From: an uncultured Rhodospirillales bacterium | GTDB lineage: Bacteria; Pseudomonadota; Alphaproteobacteria; Rhodospirillales; Defluviicoccaceae | DNA length: 14,881 nucleotides | Direction of reading: 5' to 3' | Assembly (NCBI GenBank): GCA_937127205.1 | Contig: CAKZLS010000377.1 | Location: 1 to 14,881 of the forward strand | Part shown: piece by piece, positions 7,503 through 14,163 of the stretch | Layout: the number at the start of each line of letters is the position of its first letter | How positions within the stretch are numbered: the first letter of the stretch is position 1 | Made by a program: the position numbers and the translations under genes | Notes under the pieces: model-generated | The model's database searches: none | Told to the model about the DNA's origin: nothing | The model's input: only the letters and a program-made list of their open reading frames with translations

Positions 7503-8647
7503 TTGCCGCGATTGTTTTGCTCTTAGGCTTTGTCCTTGTGGTTTGGCTCGTTTTCTTCAAGTTCAAATGGCTGAAGTTCAGCATTGCATGGGGCGTGGTC
7601 TCGCTCTTCTTCGGACTCCATTTGCTTCTCATCTTTCTGATTGGGTTGCGCTTTGTCGCTCCGTATTCGACGGATGCCAAAGTCATCCAGCACACCATAC
7701 AGCTGACCCCGCGCCTGCCCGAGCCGACGCTGGTGTCCGCGGTTTTGGTCGAGGCGAACACGCCCGTCAAGAAAGGGCAGCCGCTGTTCAAGTTCGACAG
7801 CGAGCTTTACGAACAAAGAGTGAAGCAGCTCGAAGCCGAACTCGCCGGGGCCAGGCAAAACGTTCTCGAGCTCAAGGCCTCTCTCGATGTCGCCGAGGCC
7901 AATGTGGTCAAGGCCAGGGCCGCACTCGGCCTCGCCCGGACGGACCTCGCGGACTTCAAGCGGGCGGGCCAGTCGGTGGCCCAGGTTCAGGTCGACAACC
8001 GCCGGCAACGCGTCCGCGAAGCTCAAGCCGAACTCGTGGGCGCCGAAGCCTCGGCCGAACTCGCAAGGCTCAAGTATGGGTCGAACATCGGCGGCGTTAA
8101 TACGACGGTCGCCGCCGTGGAGGCCAAGCTCGCTCAGGCGCGGTTTTACCTTGCCAACACGACCATGGTGGCGCCGGAGGACGGATACATCATCAACCTT
8201 CAGGTGCGCCCGGGAATGGTTGCCGGCATTGTTCGTTTCGGCGCGATCGCCACGTTCATTGCCGACGCGGATCGCTATGTGCTTGCCACGTTCTATCAAG
8301 AAAACCTGAAGTACGTTAAGCCGCAACAACCGGTGGAAATGGCGATCGACCTGTACCCCGGACAGATCTTTTCCGGCACGGTGCAGACGATCTGGCAGGG
8401 AAGCGGCGCGGGGCAGCTGATACCGAGCGGCAAGCTGCCCGATTTCCAACCGGTCGCGCCCGACGCGCCGCAGGGACAATTCGCGGTCGCGATCCAGATC
8501 GACGATGAAGATCAGGCGAAGTTCCCTATCGGCACGCAAGGCCGGGCGGCTATTTACACGAACCCCAAGAGCGGGTTCGTCATCCTGCGCAGGATCGGCA
8601 TCCGGGCCTATTCATGGTTCAACTGGCTGTATCCGTTCTCCGGTTGA
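7499..8647 (+). CDS. HlyD/EmrA-type membrane-fusion protein (YiaV-like)
   Basis: A 382-residue periplasmic adaptor-like protein. Two hydrophobic helices (about 2-20 and 28-50) anchor it, as in the YiaV/YibH subgroup, where most HlyD proteins have only one. The first half of a biotinyl-lipoyl-like domain follows at about 60-102 (PVKKGQPLFKFDSELYEQ), then an Ala/Glu/Leu-rich coiled-coil hairpin at 103-217, the second lipoyl half at 222-258 (MVAPEDGYIINLQVRPGM) and a beta-barrel domain to the end. Such proteins bridge an inner-membrane transporter and an outer-membrane channel, but no MFS, ABC or RND pump is encoded next to it. It overlaps the DUF3302 gene by four bases (ATGA) and depends on it for translation, as no separate Shine-Dalgarno is clear. 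Cargo is unknown. Confidence 0.87.
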   Translation: MIAAIVLLLGFVLVVWLVFFKFKWLKFSIAWGVVSLFFGLHLLLIFLIGLRFVAPYSTDAKVIQHTIQLTPRLPEPTLVSAVLVEANTPVKKGQPLFKFDSELYEQRVKQLEAELAGARQNVLELKASLDVAEANVVKARAALGLARTDLADFKRAGQSVAQVQVDNRRQRVREAQAELVGAEASAELARLKYGSNIGGVNTTVAAVEAKLAQARFYLANTTMVAPEDGYIINLQVRPGMVAGIVRFGAIATFIADADRYVLATFYQENLKYVKPQQPVEMAIDLYPGQIFSGTVQTIWQGSGAGQLIPSGKLPDFQPVAPDAPQGQFAVAIQIDDEDQAKFPIGTQGRAAIYTNPKSGFVILRRIGIRAYSWFNWLYPFSG

Positions 8648-8808
8648 CCGCGTGCGGAATGATCATCAGCTTATGCGTTTCCGTTGCACCCTGGCAAAGA
8701 CCTTGGTTATAGCGGCACGAATGGGCGCTAACCCTCCCCTGACCTCCGAAAAGGATTGACCCCTTTGTGATGAGTGTGTTTTGTGAATTTCGTTCGGGAG
8801 GATTGCTC

Positions 8809-8865
8809 GTGCAGGCTCGGAGTGTGGTTCTTTCACCTGTTTGCCGCGATGATGTGAACCGATGA
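8809..8865 (+). CDS. Candidate 18-residue leader peptide ORF upstream of the NDH-2 gene
   Basis: GTG at 8809 is preceded by GGGAGGA (8796-8802) at a six-base distance, the best ribosome site in the 214-bp gap. It reads MQARSVVLSPVCRDDVNR and stops at TGA 8863-8865, which overlaps the NDH-2 ATG (8862-8864) as ATGA. The NDH-2 start itself has no recognisable Shine-Dalgarno, so translation of the enzyme may depend on ribosomes that finish this leader. No run of one amino acid suggests classical attenuation. It could instead be chance; the strong site, exact spacing and ATGA junction argue against that. Confidence 0.5.
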   Translation: MQARSVVLSPVCRDDVNR

Positions 8866-10499
8866 ACAATAAGACGTCGCGCCGAATTGTTATTCTGGGT
8901 GGTGGATTTGGCGGCGTCTTCGCGGCGAAGCAACTGCAAGCGCGCGCCGGAGACGACGTCGAAATCGAGCTGATCAGCCGCAACAACTTTTTCGTTTTCC
9001 AGCCCCTGCTTTCCGAAGTGGCCGGCGGCAGTATCCAGCCCGCCGATTCGGTGAGCCCGCTGCGCGCATTCTTGCCCCGGGTCAACGTTCGGGTGGCGGA
9101 AATCCGCAAGGTCGACTTCGCCGCCAAGACCGTTCACGTAACCGCGGGAAACGGCCTTGAGATCACCACCGTTGCCTACGACCAACTGGTGATCGCCCTG
9201 GGCCAGGTGGTCGACCTCAGCCGAACACCCGGTCTTTCCGACCGTGCATTTATCCTGAAGGACGTCATGGATGCCTTCCGCATCCGCAACCATGTCCTGC
9301 AATGCCTGGAAGCGGCGGACGGCGAGGCCGACCCCGTGCGCAAGTCGCGCCTGCTCACCGTCGTCGCCGTGGGCGGCGGTTTTACCGGTGTCGAGGCCAT
9401 CGGCGAGGTCCAGGACCTGATCCGCAATTCGCTGAAATATTACCGCAATATCCGGGCCGAAGAGGTCCGGATCGTGTTGATTCAGCACGATCCCCGAATC
9501 ATGCCCGAGTTGCCTGAGCGCCTTGCCGGATACGCCGCCGACAAGCTGCGACGCCGCGGGATCGAGATCATGCTGAAGACCGGCGTCAGCAGCGCCACCA
9601 TGACCGGGGTCGTGACCGACGGTGGCGATACCATCGAGGCGGAAACCATCATCGCCGCCATTGGCAATGCGCCATCGCCGCTGACGCGCTCGCTCAATGT
9701 TCCATTGGAACGGGGCAAGATCGTCGTCGACCAATGCATGAGGGTTCAGGGGGTGGACGACGTCTGGGCGCTGGGTGACAACGCCCGCATCCCGCTCGGC
9801 GACCCGAACGATCCCAATGTCAGCTATGCGCCGCCGCTGGCGCAGTTTGCGTTCCGCGAGGCCAAAGTATTGGCCCAGAACGTTCTCGCGCACCTGAAGG
9901 GCGGGGCACCGAAGCCGTTCAAGTATCAGTCGCTCGGGACGATGGCGTCGCTCGGGGGGCGCACCGGGGTCGCCGATATTCTCGGCGTCAAGTTCACCGG
10001 CTTTTTCGCCTGGGCGGCTTGGCGGTTGTTTTACCTCAGCCTCCTGCCCAGTTTCAGGACCAAGATCCGGGTGGCCATGGACTGGACCCTCGACCTGATG
10101 ATCAGCCGCAGTATCGCCGAAATCCGCCCGATCCAGGCCGCCAGCCGCTACATCCAATTTCTGCCGGGCGACCTGGTGGTCGAACCGGGCGTGGATCCCG
10201 GCGGGCTCTATGTGGTGACCTCCGGCGCCTTCGACAGCGAAACCGCAAGCACCGGCGAAGGCGCAACCATCCAGTCGCGCGTCCTCGGTCCTGGCGACAC
10301 TTTTGGCGTGCCCCTCAATGGCGACGATGGTCCCAAAACGGACCGCGTTAGCGCGCGTGAGGCGTCGACCGTCTATTTTATCGAGAAGGCCGACCTGCAG
10401 CGTCTCGCCATGGCGACGAAATTCATAAAGCGGCATGACGGCGTTCAACCGCCGCCATCCAACACCCAAACCAATCCGGCCGCAGACGCCCCATCATGA
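8862..10499 (+). CDS. Type II NADH dehydrogenase (NDH-2) fused to a cNMP-binding-like C-terminal domain
   Basis: A 545-residue FAD-dependent NAD(P)H:quinone oxidoreductase that feeds electrons to the quinone pool without pumping protons. The FAD fold starts at RRIVILGGGFGGVFAA (7-22), NNFFVFQPLLSEVAGG (41-56) is the usual NDH-2 block, the NADH-binding GGGFTG lies at 171-176, the second FAD motif WALGDNA at 302-308, and the quinone-site strand APPLAQFAFREA at 323-334. Residues 360-422 form the amphipathic membrane-binding part. An extra domain follows at about 430-520: YIQFLPGDLVVEPG, GLYVVTSGAF and LGPGDTFG match the cyclic-nucleotide-binding beta-barrel. However, the expected phosphate-binding stretch (FGE...R.ATV.A) reads FGVPLNGDDGPKTDRVSARE, so ligand binding is doubtful. 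ATG 8862 is the furthest possible start because an in-frame stop lies at 8850-8852. Confidence 0.9.
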   Translation: MNNKTSRRIVILGGGFGGVFAAKQLQARAGDDVEIELISRNNFFVFQPLLSEVAGGSIQPADSVSPLRAFLPRVNVRVAEIRKVDFAAKTVHVTAGNGLEITTVAYDQLVIALGQVVDLSRTPGLSDRAFILKDVMDAFRIRNHVLQCLEAADGEADPVRKSRLLTVVAVGGGFTGVEAIGEVQDLIRNSLKYYRNIRAEEVRIVLIQHDPRIMPELPERLAGYAADKLRRRGIEIMLKTGVSSATMTGVVTDGGDTIEAETIIAAIGNAPSPLTRSLNVPLERGKIVVDQCMRVQGVDDVWALGDNARIPLGDPNDPNVSYAPPLAQFAFREAKVLAQNVLAHLKGGAPKPFKYQSLGTMASLGGRTGVADILGVKFTGFFAWAAWRLFYLSLLPSFRTKIRVAMDWTLDLMISRSIAEIRPIQAASRYIQFLPGDLVVEPGVDPGGLYVVTSGAFDSETASTGEGATIQSRVLGPGDTFGVPLNGDDGPKTDRVSAREASTVYFIEKADLQRLAMATKFIKRHDGVQPPPSNTQTNPAADAPS

Positions 10500-11482
10500 C
10501 CGAGAAAATCAAGGGAATTACCGAGCTTCCGTTGATCCTCGAGAGAGAGTTCCGCGGCTGGGACGCTCACTGGATCGAGCATGGATCGTTGACCCTTGTG
10601 GTCGTCCCGCAGGTGGGCGGGCGGATCATGGGCGTGCTGTGGAAAGGTCAGGAACTTTCTTTCGTCAATCCGGACTGTCAGGGGCGTGTCCTGGACATCG
10701 CGTCCGTCGCCGATATTCATCGGGCGAAACAGCAGTTCGGCTTTCTCTTGTGGGGAGGAGACAAGACGTGGCTCGCGCCCCAGGGACGGTGGACCGACAG
10801 CGATCCGTTTCTCGACCTGGATAGCGGTACCTACGAGATGTCGGTGGACCCGGTGACCAGCGCAGTAACCATGATCAGCCCGGTGTGCCGGGAAACAGGG
10901 GTACAGATTGAACGGACCGTCAGCGTGGGAGCCAACGCGGATACATGGACCGTCGCCAGCCGGCTGACCAACACCTCGGGCCAGCCGGTGCGCTGGGCGC
11001 CATGGGATGTGGACATGATGCTGCGCCCAGCGACCGTGTTCATGCCAACGTCTTCGACCTCCGTTTTTCCGCAAGGTGTAAAGACCTTCGACAACGAAGG
11101 TGAATCGGCATCCGTTCGCGACGATGTGGTGCGTTTCGTCGACGATATCGCCGTCATTTCGTGCAAGGAGGCGGTTAAGTTCAAGTACGGCGTCGATGCG
11201 GAAGAGGGTCGAATTCTCGCGGTGTTTGAGCCGGCTGGCAGGGGACCGGTTGGGTACCGCAAGACGGTGCCGACGTATCACCCCCAACCTTATGGTCACG
11301 GATGCGTCCTCGAGATCTTCAATTCGTCGCTTTACCCCTACATCGAAATGGAAGTGCATGGTCCGGTCATTGACTTGCAGCCCGGACAAGATTTTACGCT
11401 GAGGGTGGATTCGGCGCTGTTCGATCTTGATGCCGTGCCGGCGACTCCGGAAGCCATTCGGACCGCACTCGGTTTCGAATGA
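10496..11482 (+). CDS. DUF4380/aldose-mutarotase-like protein
   Basis: A 328-residue protein with the look of a galactose-mutarotase-type beta-sandwich. The stretch VVVPQVGGRIMGVLWKGQE (35-53) resembles the 'proof of sidedness' strand of aldose-1-epimerases, and GFLLWGGDKTWLAPQ (82-96) is the GGDKxWxAPQ block of DUF4380 proteins. Further conserved-looking parts are RWAPWDVD (166-173) and the C-terminal LQPGQDFTLRVD. There is no signal peptide. A role in binding or interconverting sugar anomers is inferred from the fold and the neighbouring sugar dehydrogenases; I could not identify a catalytic pair. Its ATG overlaps the NDH-2 stop (ATGA) and no separate Shine-Dalgarno is seen, so it is translationally coupled to NDH-2, which is an unexpected partner. 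Confidence 0.7.
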   Translation: MTEKIKGITELPLILEREFRGWDAHWIEHGSLTLVVVPQVGGRIMGVLWKGQELSFVNPDCQGRVLDIASVADIHRAKQQFGFLLWGGDKTWLAPQGRWTDSDPFLDLDSGTYEMSVDPVTSAVTMISPVCRETGVQIERTVSVGANADTWTVASRLTNTSGQPVRWAPWDVDMMLRPATVFMPTSSTSVFPQGVKTFDNEGESASVRDDVVRFVDDIAVISCKEAVKFKYGVDAEEGRILAVFEPAGRGPVGYRKTVPTYHPQPYGHGCVLEIFNSSLYPYIEMEVHGPVIDLQPGQDFTLRVDSALFDLDAVPATPEAIRTALGFE

Positions 11483-11555
11483 GGTACGAACAGCCCGAAC
11501 GGTTGTCAGAAGCAAAACGGCTACGGACGAACACAACACGGCGGAAGGGAAATCA

Positions 11556-12407
11556 ATGACGGATCCAAGCCAATTCAATTGCGACATGCCCGACTACAAG
11601 GCTTGTCCGAAACTGCTCAAGGGGCAAAAAGCGCTGGTGACCGGTGCCAATTCGGGGATCGGCGAGGCGGTTGCCATCGGCCTTGCGCGGGCCGGCGCCG
11701 ACGTCGTCGTCAACTATGTGACCAACCCCGAGGCCGCCCAGAAGGTGGTCGAGGCGATCGGGGCCGAGGGCACCAAGGGGCTCGCCATCCAGGCCGACGT
11801 GTCCAAGGAAGCCGAAGTCCAGGCCATGTTCAAGCAGGCCATCGAGACCTTCGGCACGCTTGACATCCTCGTGTCCAACGCCGGATTGCAGCGGGACGCG
11901 GCGCTGACGGACATGACCATCGAACAATGGAACACGGTGATCAACATCAATCTCACCGGCCAGTTTCTGTGCGTCCGCGAGGCGGTCAAGGAGTTCCTGC
12001 GTCGCGGCGTTAACAAGGAGGTTTCCTGTGCCGCCGGCAAGATCATCTGCATGAGCTCGGTTCACGAGGTGATCCCGTGGGCCGGACACGTGAACTATGC
12101 CTCGTCCAAGGGTGGCATTCATATGATGATGAAGAGCCTGGCGCAGGAGTTGGCGCCGCATCATATCCGCGTCAACGCCATCGGTCCGGGCGCTATTCGC
12201 ACCCCCATCAACACAGATGCCTGGAGCACGCCGGAGGCATATGCCAGCTTGATGAATTTGATCCCTTACCGCCGCATCGGCGAGCCCGAGGACATCGCCA
12301 ACGTGGCGATCTTCATGGCCTCCGACATGGCCGATTACATCAACGGCATCACCCTGTTCGTGGACGGCGGCATGACCTGCTACCCCGGCTTCGCCACTGG
12401 CGGCTGA
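11556..12407 (+). CDS. SDR-family oxidoreductase, glucose 1-dehydrogenase type
   Basis: A 283-residue classical short-chain dehydrogenase. TGANSGIG (29-36) binds the nucleotide, NAG is at 108-110, the catalytic Ser is in MSSVHE (Ser167 or Ser168), and Tyr181/Lys185 form YASSK. The end FVDGGMTCYPGFATGG is typical of bacterial glucose 1-dehydrogenase-like proteins. Asn53-Tyr54 at the end of the second beta strand suggests a mixed or NADP preference, but this is uncertain. I choose ATG 11556, with GGAAGGGA just upstream; the frame is open to 11427, but that part overlaps the preceding gene. It stands 73 bp after the mutarotase-like gene and 30 bp before the GMC gene. It probably oxidises an aldose to the lactone and passes NAD(P)H to NDH-2. 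Confidence 0.9.
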   Translation: MTDPSQFNCDMPDYKACPKLLKGQKALVTGANSGIGEAVAIGLARAGADVVVNYVTNPEAAQKVVEAIGAEGTKGLAIQADVSKEAEVQAMFKQAIETFGTLDILVSNAGLQRDAALTDMTIEQWNTVININLTGQFLCVREAVKEFLRRGVNKEVSCAAGKIICMSSVHEVIPWAGHVNYASSKGGIHMMMKSLAQELAPHHIRVNAIGPGAIRTPINTDAWSTPEAYASLMNLIPYRRIGEPEDIANVAIFMASDMADYINGITLFVDGGMTCYPGFATGG

Positions 12408-12437
12408 GGGTTTTCCCGACTGGAAAGGAGGCACACC

Positions 12438-13874
12438 GTGGCAAACGATCCCGACGTCATCATTATCGGCAGCGGCGCCGGCGGTTCGGCCGCGGCCTAT
12501 CGACTGGTCAAGGCGGGAAAGCGGGTGCTGATGCTGGAAAAGGGCGGCTTCCTGCCGCGCGACGGCAGCACACTCGACGTTAAAACGGTGTTCCAGTCGG
12601 GACGGTTCAAGAACCAGGAGCCTTGGGTCGACGGCCACAACAAGGAGTTCGTGCCCGGCGAATTCTACAACGTCGGCGGCAAGACCAAATGGTACGGCGC
12701 GGCACTGCTGCGGTTTTCGCCCCACGAATTCGAGGCCGACGCGGAACACCAGTGTCTCGCCTGGCCGTTCGGCTACGACGAACTGGCGCCCTATTATGAC
12801 GAAGCCGAGGAACTTCTCCACGTCAATCAATTCGACAACGAACCCGAGTTGCAGGCGCTGATCGACAACATCATCGAGCACGAACCGGCGTGGCGGTCGG
12901 AACCTCTGCCCCTTGGGCTTAAGAAGGAAATCCTCAACGATCCCCAAGAAGCCAAACACTTCGACGGGTTTGCATCGGCCTGCGGCTACAAGTCCGACGC
13001 CGAATGGAACTTGATCGATCTGATCCGCGACGACCCCAACTTTACGCTGCTCAACGACCGGATCGTCACCGGCTTCGTTTATGCCGACGGGGCGCCGGAC
13101 ACCATTACCGGCGTGCGCTGTTCCGACGGCTGGTCCCATTTAGCCTCGGTGGTCATCCTGGCGGCCGGCGCCATGTCATCGCCGCGACTGTTGCAGGACC
13201 ACCTGACAGCCACGGGCCTGAACGAACAACTGCCGAGCGCCAATGTGGTAGGCGCAAACTTCAAGCTGCATATCAATTCCGCCATCCTCGGGGTTGGGCT
13301 GTTCAAGCGCCACGACGTATTGCGCAAGACGGCGATCTTGTACAACGACGCCTTCCCCCACAGCACCATCCAGTGCCTCGGATGGATGGACGGAGAAATG
13401 ATCGCCGCCCAGCTTCCGGCGGCGGTGCCCCAATTCGCTTCCGACGCCATCGGCGGCCGCGCCATCGGCTTCTGCGCAACCACCGAGGACGGCTCGAGCG
13501 CCGATAACCGGGTGGTTTCCGCCGGCGGCGACGGTCCGCCGAAATTGGACTACGACCTCGACCGCATCCAGGCCTCGCGCGACGAACACCACGCCCTCAT
13601 CCACCACTTCCTCGGCCGGCTGCTGCGCGCCGGGCTGGTGGGCGCCAAGGAATACTCCGGTCTTGCCGGGACCGCGCATGCCATCGGAACGCTGGTTACC
13701 GGCAACGACCCGCAAACCAGCGTGGTCGACGCCGCCGGCAAGGTGCACGGCATGACCAATCTCTATGTGGGAGACGGCAGCATTCTTGCCCGCACCAGCC
13801 GGGTCAATCCCGCCCTGACCATCTATGCCTGGGGCCTGCGCCTCGGCGAGCATCTCTCCCGCTCGGCTGCCTAA
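12438..13874 (+). CDS. GMC-family FAD-dependent oxidoreductase
   Basis: A 478-residue flavoprotein. It starts with GTG 12438 after a near-perfect AAAGGAGG. The FAD dinucleotide fold VIIIGSGAGGSAAAYRL lies at 7-23, MLEKGG at 32-37, the GMC block YNVGGKTKWYGAALLRF at 77-93, and the second GMC signature area LAAGAMSSPRLLQ in the middle. The active-site pair is His414 (GTAHAIGT) and Asn457 (SRVNPALTIYAWGLRLGEH). Relatives oxidise sugars, sugar acids or alcohols. There is no Tat or Sec signal and no gene for a cytochrome c or small gluconate-dehydrogenase subunit nearby, so it is probably cytosolic or membrane-peripheral, and its electron acceptor is unknown. It ends the rightward cluster, 30 bp after the SDR gene. 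Confidence 0.9.
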   Translation: MANDPDVIIIGSGAGGSAAAYRLVKAGKRVLMLEKGGFLPRDGSTLDVKTVFQSGRFKNQEPWVDGHNKEFVPGEFYNVGGKTKWYGAALLRFSPHEFEADAEHQCLAWPFGYDELAPYYDEAEELLHVNQFDNEPELQALIDNIIEHEPAWRSEPLPLGLKKEILNDPQEAKHFDGFASACGYKSDAEWNLIDLIRDDPNFTLLNDRIVTGFVYADGAPDTITGVRCSDGWSHLASVVILAAGAMSSPRLLQDHLTATGLNEQLPSANVVGANFKLHINSAILGVGLFKRHDVLRKTAILYNDAFPHSTIQCLGWMDGEMIAAQLPAAVPQFASDAIGGRAIGFCATTEDGSSADNRVVSAGGDGPPKLDYDLDRIQASRDEHHALIHHFLGRLLRAGLVGAKEYSGLAGTAHAIGTLVTGNDPQTSVVDAAGKVHGMTNLYVGDGSILARTSRVNPALTIYAWGLRLGEHLSRSAA

Positions 13875-13970
13875 CCACGACCGTTCGTCGGGGGAGGTTT
13901 GATAGCGGCAAGCCCCAGCGGCGCTAGACTTCATACCATCCTGCATCATGGCCGGATGAATTGAGATGGA

Positions 13971-14017
13971 GGCGATTTAGGTTCGAAGAGCAAAGGCAAG
14001 ATTGCGTCCTAATCGCC
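13971..14017. repeat. Imperfect inverted repeat with 28-nt loop upstream of glpS-like gene
   Basis: GGCGATTTAG (13971-13980) pairs with CTAATCGCC (14009-14017), nine base pairs with one bulged T. It overlaps the -35 box of the promoter candidate next to it. No T-run follows, so it is not a simple terminator of the GMC gene. It could be an operator or only a chance pairing. Confidence 0.3.
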
Positions 14018-14030
14018 ATCGTCCTATCCT
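14002..14030 (+). promoter_or_regulatory. Candidate sigma-70-like promoter for the glpS-like gene
   Basis: TTGCGT (14002-14007) is followed after 17 bp by TATCCT (14025-14030). Each box matches four of six consensus positions with ideal spacing. Transcription would start near 14037, about 127 nt before the ATG at 14164. It is the best pair I found in the 289-bp gap after the GMC gene. Confidence 0.35.
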
Positions 14031-14032
14031 GA

Positions 14033-14082
14033 CAGTCTCGGCGCCGGTAAAGGCAGCACATAAGCATAAAGACCGAGACCTG
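14033..14082. repeat. Inverted repeat with about 31-nt loop in the putative leader of the glpS-like gene
   Basis: CAGTCTCGG (14033-14041) pairs with CCGAGACCTG (14073-14082) as nine base pairs with one bulged base; the inner GTCTCGG/CCGAGAC part is a perfect 7-bp match. It lies at and just after the predicted transcription start. A leader RNA structure or a protein-binding site is possible; no known riboswitch class is recognised. Confidence 0.3.
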
Positions 14083-14163
14083 GGAGGAATTGGAGTTGTT
14101 GGCTGACGATCGCCGGTTCGGCGTGTTGGTGGTTGGTTGCAAAGTCGGTGGGGGCCCCTCGCG

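Noticed and set aside
8730..8775. Repeated TGACC/TTGACC words and a short AAAGG/CCTTT pairing after the HlyD gene, considered as an insertion-sequence remnant or promoter
   Set aside because: No terminal inverted repeats, target duplication or transposase fragment is visible. The TTGACC word at 8756-8761 has no acceptable -10 box at the right distance.
8619..10469. A 616-codon open frame on the minus strand opposite the NDH-2 gene
   Set aside because: It mirrors codon bias of the NDH-2 gene, has a low-complexity charged translation and no family motif.
11553..13139. A 528-codon open frame on the minus strand opposite the SDR and GMC genes
   Set aside because: It spans two well-supported genes and the gap between them; the translation resembles no protein family.
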